A stretch of DNA of 64,000 nt from Streptomyces sp. NBC_00094 (GCF_026343125.1 NZ_JAPEMB010000001.1:4779501-4843500), one strand, 5' to 3'; numbered from the stretch's first letter, positions 55,234-61,841 are shown. The notes: a model not told the origin generated them from the sequence alone. A program made the numbers and translations.

Positions 55234-55273
55234 CGGGAAACGCCTGACGGTGTGTCTTCTTGCGCGTTTCCCG
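55234..55273. promoter_or_regulatory. Perfect 10-bp inverted repeat beside the SOS-like sites
   Basis: CGGGAAACGC (55234-55243) and GCGTTTCCCG (55264-55273) are exact complements separated by 20 bases. It may be an operator for an island regulator or a structural element of the plus-strand leader. Confidence 0.6.
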
Positions 55274-55413
55274 AACGCGTTGGCGGCTGAAACGGCCGTG
55301 AGTTCGACCGGGTAACCTGGAGGACGCGCCCTCCGTACCGGACCACCTCGGGGGGTGCGAGGGGCGCGAGGGGCGCGCGGGGACCCCAGGGGGCTGGAAG
55401 GCAGTACTGACGC

Positions 55414-56268
55414 ATGGATACGGAGCCGGGCGCTGGTAGCCGGGAACGAGTCGTCGACTGGCTCGCGGCCCACCCCGATCTGCCTCATCTCTTCGCCTAC
55501 CTCTCGGAGCTCGTCCACGTCTCCGGGTACGCCCCCGAGGAACTCGTCGTGATCCCCCGGGCCGAGGTCGACCGTCGGGAGACGACCGCCTTCACCTCCG
55601 GCTGGGCCGAGGCCGTGTCGGACGAACTGCCCCGCATCCGCCGGGAGTACGAGAAGCGCGTCGCCGACGCCTACGCACAGGGTCAGGGTGACGCGCGTGG
55701 AATCCGCCGCCCCCAGCGCCGTACGGACGCCGGCCAGGAGGGCGCCCGGGTGATCGCGCTGCCCTTCGCCCGGCTCCTCGAACCGCCCGCGGCCGTCGTC
55801 GAGGCCGAGGAGCGCGTACGCAGGGAACGCGAGCTGTTCGAACAGCGAGCCGAACCCGAACAGCGCCCGGCATCCGAGCAGCGCCTGACGCCCGGGCAGC
55901 GGTCCGAACCGGTGCAGCGGTCCGAGTCCGGGCAGCGGTCCGAGCCCGGGCCGGAACCCGAGCGGAAGGAGTCCGAGGCCGATCCGGAGCCGGACGTCCT
56001 CGTGACCGCCCAGGAGAACCGGGCCCGCCGGAACGCCCAGCCGGTGCGGAAGGTCGTGCGCGGCAAGGGCGGCCGGCCGATCGTCCCGCCGCTGGCCGGG
56101 GTGCCCGCCCAGGTCGGACCGCCCGTCGACCGGCGCGACGCCGATTCCGCCGAACCGGACGCGCGCGCGAGCAGAGGGCGGAGACTGTCCGACCGGGCCA
56201 GGGCCCTGGAGAAGGACATGACCGCCGAACGGGGACGGGAAGAAGCGCCCCCGGAGCCCGCTCCCTGA
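55414..56268 (+). CDS. Island protein of unknown function, transcribed against the tail operon
   Basis: A 284-residue protein starting MDTEPGAGSRERVVDWLAAH. A globular N-terminal part (1-100) has VDRRETTAFTSGWAEAVSDE, matching the small divergent protein at 54895-55107. The middle is a degenerate repeat of Arg, Glu, Gln, Pro and Ser (EQRPASEQRLTPGQRSEPVQ) and the C-terminus is charged and disordered. It splits the tail genes: chaperones on one side, tape measures on the other. It shares the 55.2-kb control region. Regulator or moron gene are both possible; I cannot assign it. Confidence 0.75.
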   Translation: MDTEPGAGSRERVVDWLAAHPDLPHLFAYLSELVHVSGYAPEELVVIPRAEVDRRETTAFTSGWAEAVSDELPRIRREYEKRVADAYAQGQGDARGIRRPQRRTDAGQEGARVIALPFARLLEPPAAVVEAEERVRRERELFEQRAEPEQRPASEQRLTPGQRSEPVQRSESGQRSEPGPEPERKESEADPEPDVLVTAQENRARRNAQPVRKVVRGKGGRPIVPPLAGVPAQVGPPVDRRDADSAEPDARASRGRRLSDRARALEKDMTAERGREEAPPEPAP

Positions 56269-56295
56269 CGGGAAGGGGCTCCGGGGGCCGCGGGA

Positions 56296-56742
56296 TCACC
56301 CGAAGAACCGGGCGATGGCGTGGTGGGACGGCAGCGGGTTCTCCTCGGCGGGCGCGCTCTCCCCGCCCCGGACCGCGTCCGCCGCGTCCTCCGTTCCGTC
56401 CTCGTCCTCGGTGGGAACACCCGGACGGGGAACGGGCGTCGGAGCTTCCGGCGGATCGGAGTCCTCACCGGTGTTGACGCAGGCGAACATCCAGTTCGCC
56501 ATGGCCATGTGGTCCACCGTGGCCGCGAGCAGATGGTCGGTGATCGACCACTCGGCGGCCTCGCCGTGGAGCTCGCGCTGTACGGCGCTGTCCCGCGGCA
56601 GGTGCTTGATCAGAGCCATGACCCGGCGGCTGGAGAGCGTGCCGCGGTGCCAGTCGAGCAGATCGGTGGAGTAGTAGCGGAGGAAGTCCGCTTCAAGGGC
56701 CTCGGCGTGTTCGTCGACGAACTCGACGAGGCTCAGTCTTCC
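56296..56742 (-). CDS. Tail assembly chaperone, T extension (made by -1 frameshift from G)
   Basis: This frame continues the G gene in the -1 frame from the slippery site and adds about 148 residues, giving a fusion of about 242. The reading SLVEFVDEHAEALEADFLRY then YSTDLLDWHRGTLSSRRVMA, LPRDSAVQRELHG, WSITDHLLAATVDHMAMANW and the PTPVPRPG end are the standard actinophage GT chaperone C-terminus. No ATG or GTG opens the frame before the ATG at 56619, which would lose the conserved first 41 residues, so frameshifting is the better explanation. The GT protein bridges tape measure and tube subunits during assembly. Confidence 0.85.
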   Translation of the reverse strand, partial: GRLSLVEFVDEHAEALEADFLRYYSTDLLDWHRGTLSSRRVMALIKHLPRDSAVQRELHGEAAEWSITDHLLAATVDHMAMANWMFACVNTGEDSDPPEAPTPVPRPGVPTEDEDGTEDAADAVRGGESAPAEENPLPSHHAIARFFG

Positions 56743-57023
56743 CCCAGGCCGAGCCCGGTCTCCTTGCCGTAGGCCTCCAGGATGGCGGCGATGTCCTGCA
56801 TGGTGGTGTCGTGCTGTTCGAAGCGGGAGAACTGCTCCTCACCCATCAGGAGCGCGAGCAGGCCGTCCACGTCGTTGTCGTCGAGCTTGCGCAGCGCCTT
56901 CGCGGTGCCACGGCTCAGCTCGGTGGGCAGGGTGTAGCTCTCGCCGTCCAGCTCGAAGGACCAGGCGCGGCCGTGGGCCTCCTGTCGCTGGGCGCGGGCG
57001 GCGTTGACGTCGAAACGGGCCAT
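56733..57023 (-). CDS. Tail assembly chaperone G
   Basis: A 96-residue protein from the ATG at 57023, AAGGAG upstream, beginning MARFDVNAARAQRQEAHGRA and containing WSFELDGESYTLPTELSRGT and DDNDVDGLLALLMGEEQFSR. This is the usual actinophage tail assembly chaperone N-terminal protein encoded after the tube gene. Most ribosomes would stop at the TGA at 56733-56735; a minority would shift at GGGGGAA into the T frame. Confidence 0.88.
   Translation of the reverse strand: MARFDVNAARAQRQEAHGRAWSFELDGESYTLPTELSRGTAKALRKLDDNDVDGLLALLMGEEQFSRFEQHDTTMQDIAAILEAYGKETGLGLGED
56739..56745 (-). other. Putative -1 programmed frameshift site (GGGGGAA)
   Basis: On the minus strand the end of G reads CTG GGG GAA GAC TGA. 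Slipping back one base on the run of five G residues moves the ribosome into the open T frame, which runs to 56296. The site is two codons before the G stop, where tailed phages place their G/GT frameshift. Confidence 0.75.
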
Positions 57024-57067
57024 GGTGATGCGTACTCCTTGTTCGAGTGAGTGAAGAGGAGAGGGGT

Positions 57068-57098
57068 GGGGCGGGACGGCGCTGCGCCGTCCCGCCCC
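57068..57098 (-). terminator. Hairpin between tail tube and chaperone genes
   Basis: A 14-bp perfect stem with a CTG loop right after the tail tube stop. There is no U-tract, so it may protect the 3' end of the abundant tube message or partly attenuate transcription, giving many tubes per chaperone. Confidence 0.6.
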
Positions 57099-57111
57099 GG
57101 GTGGAGAGGGA

Positions 57112-57723
57112 TCAGACGGTGGCGGAGTACTGGCTGTCCTTCATGAGGAAGGTCGCCAGCGGCTTGCCGTCGCCCTTCGACATGGCGGAGAAGGTGACGC
57201 CCAGCTGGGACGCCGCCTTGCGGGCCAGCTTGATGTCGTCGGTCGCGGTGACCTGGCCGCGCGGGATGATGAAGCGGTACCGCACCGCGGTCGTGCCACC
57301 GGCCTTGACGTCGGTGAACTCCAGGCCGAGGGCACGCACGTCGGCGAACGGACGCTCGGCGATCTCGTAGCGGTAGGTGTCGACGGCCGGCGTCGGCTCC
57401 GCCTTGACGGCGTCGCCGCCCATGAAGAAGGGCAGCGTGTCCTCGTTGAACTGGAGCAGCGAGAACTTCAGCGAGAGGTCACGGCTCGAGTAGATGTAGT
57501 GGATCGGGGAGACCGACTGCCACGAGTCGATGGCCTCCAGCTTGTCCTTCTTGGAGAAGGTGACGCCGTCGCCGGAGGTGAAGCCGAGATCCTTCCAGCC
57601 CGCGCCGGACCAGTCGGCGGCGGAGTCCGTGCCGAAGGTGGCCGGGGCGGAGGTGCCGGCGTCGGCCACGTAGAGCTTGCCGGTGCCTGCGACGCGGATC
57701 TCGGCAGAGTTGTTTCCAGCCAT
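57112..57723 (-). CDS. Major tail tube protein
   Basis: A 203-residue protein behind AAGGAG. AGNNSAEIRVAGTGKLYVAD at the start, GWKDLGFTSGDGVTFSKKDK and SPIHYIYSSRDLSLKFSLLQ further in, and LGLEFTDVKAGGTTAVRYRF near the end match the actinophage major tail protein family, which stacks in hexameric rings to form the tube. No sheath gene accompanies it, so the tail is non-contractile. Confidence 0.9.
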   Translation of the reverse strand: MAGNNSAEIRVAGTGKLYVADAGTSAPATFGTDSAADWSGAGWKDLGFTSGDGVTFSKKDKLEAIDSWQSVSPIHYIYSSRDLSLKFSLLQFNEDTLPFFMGGDAVKAEPTPAVDTYRYEIAERPFADVRALGLEFTDVKAGGTTAVRYRFIIPRGQVTATDDIKLARKAASQLGVTFSAMSKGDGKPLATFLMKDSQYSATV

Positions 57724-57784
57724 GGTGAGGTTCTCCTTGGGTTGGGTGAGGCGCCGCCCCGGGCGTCGGGCCCGGGTACGGCAA

Positions 57785-57808
57785 AGGCCCCGCCGGACGG
57801 CGAGGCCT
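57785..57808 (-). terminator. Intercistronic terminator upstream of the tail tube gene
   Basis: AGGCCCCGCC pairs with GGCGAGGCCT (one wobble) around GGAC; on the minus strand TTTGCC follows. The remaining 57809-57900 holds GC-rich imperfect repeats of GGGGGCGAGCGGC type. If the terminator is efficient, the tube gene needs its own promoter between 57724 and 57784. Confidence 0.55.
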
Positions 57809-57900
57809 GGTCTGTGGGGGAGCGCCCGTCAGGGAGCCGGAAGGGCTCGGAGGGCGCTCGGGGGGCGAGCGGCCCGGGAGCCGCTCAGGGGGCGAGCGGC

Positions 57901-58311
57901 TCAGAAGACGCTCAGGGAGAGACGGATGACGCAGAGGTAGCGGTTGGCGCCTCGGTAGAGGTAGTCGGGCATCCAGCGCGGCCCGTCCTGCTCCTCGACG
58001 TCGTGGACGAGGTTGTTGGCGCCGATCTGCTTGCCGATGGTGGCGAGCAGTGCCCGGCGGGCGCCGTTGGCGAGGACGTGGGCGGCGTTCTTGCTCGGCC
58101 CGTACACCTCGAACTCGATCAGCGGCATGTCGACGTGCAGGTCGCCGACCCAGGCGCCGCCGCGGCGGTTCACCAGGACGGCGCTCTGTGTGCCGTCGAA
58201 GCCGGCCGGCGCGTTGACGGCGACCGTGACGCCGGCGAGGGCGGGATCGGCCTTGAGGACGTCGACGACCAGCTTCTCGACGTCCGGGAAAGCACTCGGG
58301 GGAGTGGTCAT
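57901..58311 (-). CDS. Tail terminator / tail completion protein
   Basis: A 136-residue protein from the ATG at 58311 behind GAGGAG. It begins TTPPSAFPDVEKLVVDVLKA, has VNRRGGAWVGDLHVDMPLIE in the middle and ends in a hydrophobic strand (YLCVIRLSLSVF). This is the profile of the tail terminator (lambda gpU-like) encoded just before the tube gene in siphoviruses. It caps the tube at its final length; in a tail-only particle it would form the blunt head-proximal end. Confidence 0.82.
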   Translation of the reverse strand: MTTPPSAFPDVEKLVVDVLKADPALAGVTVAVNAPAGFDGTQSAVLVNRRGGAWVGDLHVDMPLIEFEVYGPSKNAAHVLANGARRALLATIGKQIGANNLVHDVEEQDGPRWMPDYLYRGANRYLCVIRLSLSVF

Positions 58312-58472
58312 GACGGTTCTCCTCGGTGGGAGGGACAGCAGGACGGGGTGCCGCCCGGGGCGCTCCGGCGGGAGGGGGCGGGGCGCGGCAGCGCACCCGG
58401 ACGGCGAACGGCGGAGGCCGCGTCCCGTCCTGCGGGCGCAGCTCCGCCGCTGCACCAACTGTGACAGCGATC

Positions 58473-58486
58473 GTGCGCGCACGCAA
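58473..58486. promoter_or_regulatory. Operator-like site upstream of the tail operon
   Basis: The palindrome GTGCGCGCAC (58473-58482) overlaps GCACGCAA (58479-58486), the complement of TTGCGTGC found twice near the XRE repressor. It lies in the 259-bp divergent gap between the tail terminator gene and the ATP-grasp-like gene, where the tail promoter should be. Confidence 0.5.
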
Positions 58487-58570
58487 CTAGAACGGGAGGG
58501 GGATACGCCGGACCTTCCGCCGGACGACCCCCTCGATAGGTTGGCCGTCACCGAACCGAGGGAGCCGCCC

Positions 58571-59398
58571 GTGTCCGCCGACCGCCCCCACCTGCTCTAT
58601 GTGACCGACCTGGCCTACCCGGCCCGGGGGCGCCGCTACTGCGACGAGGACATCCACCTCACCGCCCGGCTGCGCGCCGACTTCGACCTCGCCCTCTGCC
58701 ACCCGCTCGACGCCGCCGCCCTCATGGAGGACTTCGACGCCGTCGTCGTCCGCAACAGCGGCCCGGTCCTCGGGTACCGCAAGGAGTACGAGGCCTTCCG
58801 CGAGCGCGCCCTGGTCCTCGGCACCCGCGTCTACAACCCCCTCCACGGGCGCGGCGACATGGCCGGCAAGCAGTACCTGCTCGACCTCACCGCCTCCGGT
58901 CACCCCGTCATCCCCACCGCAGACCGCCCCGAGGGCCTCGCCCTCCTGCCCGACGCCCCGGAGTACGCGGTCAAGCCCAAGGCCGGCGCCGACTCCATAG
59001 GCCTGCGCTTCGTGCCGCGGGAGGACCTCGCCGGCCTCACGTACGACGACGTCCTCGTCCAGCCGCGCATCGACTTCCGGTACGAGGTCTCCTTCTACTT
59101 CGTCGACGACCTCTTCCAGTACGCCCTGTACGCCCCGGACCCCCGGCAGCGCTGGGTCCTCGAACCGTACGAGCCCACCGGCGCCGACCTGCGCTTCGCC
59201 CGCCGCTTCGTCGACTGGAACACCCTCGACCACGGCATCCAGCGCGTCGACGCCTGCCGCACCCCGGAGGGCGAGCTGCTCCTCGTCGAGCTGGAGGACC
59301 TCAACCCGTACCTCTCCCTCGACCGCGTCCCCGAGCCCGTACGCGAACGCTTCGCCGACACCCTGGTCCGCTCCCTCCACACCTTCCTGACGGCATGA
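58571..59398 (+). CDS. ATP-grasp-like protein of unknown substrate
   Basis: A 275-residue protein from the GTG at 58571. MAGKQYLLDLTASGHPVIPT is followed by EYAVKPKAGADSIGLRF, where the lysine and glycine-rich loop suit ATP binding, and ELLLVELEDLNPYLSLDRVP carries the E-x-N-type magnesium-binding end of the ATP-grasp fold. Such enzymes join a carboxylate to an amine via an acyl phosphate. It is not a phage structural gene, runs opposite to the tail operon and separates it from the regulatory cassette, so it may be a cargo gene or an older chromosomal resident. Confidence 0.72.
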   Translation: MSADRPHLLYVTDLAYPARGRRYCDEDIHLTARLRADFDLALCHPLDAAALMEDFDAVVVRNSGPVLGYRKEYEAFRERALVLGTRVYNPLHGRGDMAGKQYLLDLTASGHPVIPTADRPEGLALLPDAPEYAVKPKAGADSIGLRFVPREDLAGLTYDDVLVQPRIDFRYEVSFYFVDDLFQYALYAPDPRQRWVLEPYEPTGADLRFARRFVDWNTLDHGIQRVDACRTPEGELLLVELEDLNPYLSLDRVPEPVRERFADTLVRSLHTFLTA

Positions 59399-59406
59399 CG
59401 GCATGA

Positions 59407-59446
59407 CGAAGCGCCCCGATTCCGGATCCGGAATCGGGGCGCTTCG
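59407..59446. terminator. 40-bp perfect palindrome, bidirectional terminator
   Basis: A 40-base exact palindrome nine bases after the plus-strand ATP-grasp-like stop and just beyond the minus-strand HTH gene stop at 59458. A stem of up to about 18 bp would form on either strand's RNA, so it can terminate both convergent units. Confidence 0.85.
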
Positions 59447-59457
59447 GTGAGGAACGA

Positions 59458-59688
59458 TCAGACGGTACGCGTACGGCGACGGGCCAGCCGCTCCGCCGCG
59501 AAGACGTCCTCCAGGCGGAAGAGCTGCGCGCGGCCCGCCTTCCCCGCGGCCCGCAGATGCCCCAGCTGCACCCACTTGCGGATGGTCGCGGGGGCGACCC
59601 CGGCCTCCTCGGCGGCGAGCGGCCCGGGAATCAGGGCGGGAAGCGCGGGCAGCGCGGACAGCCCCGGCATCGCGGGTGAGCTCAGCAT
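59458..59688 (-). CDS. MerR/excisionase-like helix-turn-helix protein
   Basis: A 76-residue protein from the ATG at 59688, which overlaps the stop of the gene before it. The recognisable part is LAAEEAGVAPATIRKWVQLG then RAAGKAGRAQLFRLEDVFAA, a winged helix of the MerR/Xis (HTH_17) type. The first 20 residues are Leu-Pro-Ala rich. With no integrase in the island it is more likely a transcriptional regulator than an excisionase. Confidence 0.8.
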   Translation of the reverse strand: MLSSPAMPGLSALPALPALIPGPLAAEEAGVAPATIRKWVQLGHLRAAGKAGRAQLFRLEDVFAAERLARRRTRTV

Positions 59689-60473
59689 GCGGTCTCCTTC
59701 GTGTCGTCCATCGCCGCCTCGATCTCCTCGGTACGGGTCCCCGAGGCCTCCGTCAGCTCGTCCCACCGGTCCTCCGGCCACAGGTGCCGGTACGCGGGGT
59801 CGTCCTGGCAGCCGCAGGCCGCGTCCGTGCAGACGCACGCCGGGTTCACGCACAGCACCGCCCGCCGGTCCGGGAACGCCCGCAGCGACACGGAGTCGCA
59901 CCAGGGGCAGCGCCCCGACACCCGGACGATCGTCTCGGCGTCGCCCAGCGTCCGGGCGCACCGGCGCGCCATCCGCCGGATCTCGTCCCGTACGTGCCGG
60001 GCGAGGTCCGGGTGTGCGGCGACGGCGTCGAGCAGTCCGACGATCCGGCGCAGCCGCTCGATCACCCCGGCCCGGCGCGGCCGCGGCAGGGTGAGCCGGG
60101 CACAGACCGCCTCCTCCAGCTCCACCACGCCGTCGGTGATGTCCCGGATGGCGTCGGAGATGTGCAGCCGGATCGGGGCGGCGCCGTGCCCGGGTACGGA
60201 GAGGCCGTGCCGCTGTTCGAGGAGCAGCGCCTCGCGCCGCTCCTCGCGGATCAGCTCGTCGCGGCCGGGGTGCGGGGCGGTGGGCGCGGTCCCGGCGGGG
60301 GAGCGGCGGCCGGGCGCCAGCTCCTCGGAGAGCTCGGGGAACTGCCGTACGAGGGAGGCGGTCCAGAGGGCGATGTCCCGCAGGACGAGCCGGCCGGTGT
60401 GGCCGGCGCCGCCGAGGGCGTCGGCGGTATCGATGCCGTGCGGGGCGCCGGTGCGGTCAGCCACGGCGGACAC
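59682..60473 (-). CDS. Phage-type protein with cysteine-rich zinc-binding segment
   Basis: A 263-residue protein, GTG start at 60473, overlapping the WhiB-like gene by 17 bases. The first 180 residues are helical and arginine-rich. Residues about 188-220 hold GRCPWCDSVSLRAF, then CVNPACVCTDAACGC, a dense Cys cluster likely to bind zinc or an iron-sulfur cluster. Similar proteins accompany WhiB-like and MerR-like genes in Streptomyces prophages as I recall. Function unknown; a transcription-related role is a guess. Confidence 0.75.
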   Translation of the reverse strand: MSAVADRTGAPHGIDTADALGGAGHTGRLVLRDIALWTASLVRQFPELSEELAPGRRSPAGTAPTAPHPGRDELIREERREALLLEQRHGLSVPGHGAAPIRLHISDAIRDITDGVVELEEAVCARLTLPRPRRAGVIERLRRIVGLLDAVAAHPDLARHVRDEIRRMARRCARTLGDAETIVRVSGRCPWCDSVSLRAFPDRRAVLCVNPACVCTDAACGCQDDPAYRHLWPEDRWDELTEASGTRTEEIEAAMDDTKETAC

Positions 60474-60744
60474 CTCCCGCCAGGGCGACCGCCTTCGCCA
60501 CGCGCTGAGCGTCCGCCGGGCGGCCGTTGCGCCAGAGGCGGCCCGCGCAGACGCCGTCGAAGTAGCTCTCGGACGGGGCCACCGTCGCCTCGCACTCGCG
60601 GCGTACGGGGCAGTCGGCGCAGGCGCGCAGCGCCGGGGCGGCCTCCTTGGGCCGGCGGGCGAAGACGACGGACGGGGAGAGGCCGGCGCACGCGGCGGAG
60701 GCCTGCCAGGGGGATGGGTCGGGCTGGAACAAAAGGTTCTCCAC
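60457..60744 (-). CDS. WhiB-like iron-sulfur transcription factor
   Basis: A 95-residue protein from the GTG at 60744. The four cysteines of WhiB proteins are present: C19, C42, C45 and C51 (CADCPVRREC). The usual G-[VI]-W-G-G turn is replaced by GVCAGRLW, a divergent form that also adds a fifth cysteine. WhiB-like proteins bind a 4Fe-4S cluster and usually act through the sigma factor. It is the first gene of the minus-strand regulatory cassette, divergent from the XRE gene. Confidence 0.85.
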   Translation of the reverse strand: MENLLFQPDPSPWQASAACAGLSPSVVFARRPKEAAPALRACADCPVRRECEATVAPSESYFDGVCAGRLWRNGRPADAQRVAKAVALAGGVRRG

Positions 60745-60832
60745 GGTCCGAGGCCACCGGGGCGTCCATGGTGCCGATGGGGCTTCTGGGGCTCAGGGGG
60801 CCGACGAGTGCGGCGCCCAGCAGCCTGACACG

Positions 60833-60933
60833 TTGCGTGCGAGCGCGCAACAAACTTGTGAGGGTGCGCTGATCAGGCCTTCATCGATTCGACACGATTG
60901 CGTGCCCGAAAGCACGTAATTCCTTGCGCGCAA
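60833..60933. promoter_or_regulatory. Cluster of TTGCGTGC inverted-repeat sites between WhiB-like and XRE genes
   Basis: Three palindromic sites: TTGCGTGC-GA-GCGCGCAA (60833-60850), TTGCGTGC-CCGAAA-GCACGTAA (60898-60919) and TTGCGCGCAA (60924-60933). They fill the divergent gap 60745-60983. A -10-like TAAAGT at 60940-60945 lies next to the last site. The layout suits autoregulation by the adjacent XRE protein. Confidence 0.6.
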
Positions 60934-60983
60934 GCACGCTAAAGTGAGGCATCCGGAGGGTGGGGGAGCGAGGAGCGGTACAC

Positions 60984-61433
60984 ATGAGTAGTCAAGGACT
61001 CGACGAGTTCGCGGGCTGGGTCGAGGGTCTGATGAGAGCGCGCGGCTACGACATCGACAGTCCGCGCGGTGGCGGCAAGTCCCGGATCGCGGACGAGGCC
61101 GGAGTCCACCGTGCCGCCGTGACGCGTCTGCTGCAGCGGCAGAGCATGCCCGACCTGGAGACGATGCGCCGGATCGCCCCACTGCTCGGGGTCTCCGTCC
61201 GCGACATGCTGATCCGGTCCGGCCGGGTCACCCCCGAGGAGCTTCCGCTCGCCGCGGATCTGCTGCCGCCCAACGACTGGCAGCCGACCATGGAGGACTT
61301 CGCCCGCTGGCTCGGTGTGCCCGACGAGCGCCTGGGCGTCTTCGTCAAGGTCGTGAACCAGTTCCTGGAGCCCGACGAGGAGGGCGCGGACGCCGAAGGC
61401 GCCGTCGAGGCGCGGCGTACCGCGCGCGACTGA
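60984..61433 (+). CDS. XRE-family helix-turn-helix regulator
   Basis: A 149-residue protein from the ATG at 60984 with GAGGAG upstream. The HTH (about 30-72) reads SRIADEAGVHRAAVTRLLQR then MPDLETMRRIAPLLGVSVRD. The rest is helical with an acidic C-terminal end (EPDEEGADAEGAVEARRTA). There is no LexA/CI-type serine protease domain, so if it represses the tail genes, induction must work by another route. It is the only plus-strand gene of the regulatory cassette and the right edge of the island. Confidence 0.85.
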   Translation: MSSQGLDEFAGWVEGLMRARGYDIDSPRGGGKSRIADEAGVHRAAVTRLLQRQSMPDLETMRRIAPLLGVSVRDMLIRSGRVTPEELPLAADLLPPNDWQPTMEDFARWLGVPDERLGVFVKVVNQFLEPDEEGADAEGAVEARRTARD

Positions 61434-61491
61434 CCGCGACCGCCTCGCCCGCCCGCCGGCCGACCGGCCAGCCGGGACCGGGTCCGCAGGG

Positions 61492-61519
61492 CCGCCCGGG
61501 GTGACCTTTCCCCGGGCGG
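61492..61519 (+). terminator. Hairpin terminator after the XRE gene
   Basis: CCGCCCGGGG pairs with CCCCGGGCGG around TGACCTTT. It isolates the island from the str operon promoter. Confidence 0.7.
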
Positions 61520-61619
61520 GCCTCCCCGGGAGATCTCTCCGGAAGCCCCCAAGGCAGCCCCGCCAAGGGTTTCGACCCGCCCGGCGACGCCCGGGGCTCC
61601 ATGCGCGTGGCCATTTGTT

Positions 61620-61648
61620 TTGACCGGAGTCCATGCGATAGGTACGCT
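61620..61648 (+). promoter_or_regulatory. Promoter of the str operon (rpsL-rpsG-fusA)
   Basis: TTGACC (61620-61625) and TACGCT (61643-61648) are 17 bases apart, close to consensus for the housekeeping sigma factor. Transcription would start near 61655, leaving a leader of about 185 bases. The rest of the 61434-61841 gap holds no gene. Confidence 0.7.
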
Positions 61649-61841
61649 CATGCCTTGTGCCTGGGGTGTGCCTGGGCTCGTGTGCGTGTCCTCAACCGCA
61701 CGGCGAGTCCGCGAAACGGCCACCGTAATCCGCGCCTTTTCCGCCTTCGGCGGAGGTCCGCGAGATTCGACACACCCGACCGCGTGGGTCGGTAAATGTT
61801 CCAGGTTAGTTTGACGACGGCACACAGAAACCGGAGAAGTA

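Larger units (their letters stand above)
42936..61433. mobile_element. Phage-tail island: putative F-type tailocin inserted between rpoC and rpsL
   Basis: Eighteen kilobases of phage-derived genes fill the space between rpoC and rpsL. In transcription order (minus strand): tail terminator, tail tube, G/GT chaperones, tape-measure proteins, distal tail protein, three receptor-binding paralogues, minor tail proteins, amidase, holin. Regulators stand upstream. I find no terminase, portal, capsid, head-tail connector, integrase, excisionase pair or flanking att repeats, and no sheath or AAA+ ATPase of contractile systems. This set is what a non-contractile tail-only bacteriocin needs. Intact reading frames, ribosome sites and overlaps across the tail genes argue against decay. 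The release mode and targets are inferred. Confidence 0.85.

Noticed and set aside
56296..56619. Independent 107-residue gene starting at the ATG at 56619
   Set aside because: Conserved chaperone sequence extends 41 codons upstream of that ATG without a start codon, up to the frameshift site, so the frame is better read as the T part of a G-T fusion.
59458..59688. Excisionase of an integrating element
   Set aside because: The fold fits, but no integrase or att sites exist in the island, so a regulatory role is more likely.
42936..61433. Complete prophage
   Set aside because: No terminase, portal, protease, capsid, integrase or replication genes are present, and the tail genes fill the interval fully.
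42936..61433. Contractile injection system or R-type tailocin
   Set aside because: There is no sheath, no baseplate wedge set, no spike with PAAR-type end and no AAA+ ATPase. The tube, G/GT, tape-measure, Dit order is that of non-contractile siphovirus tails.
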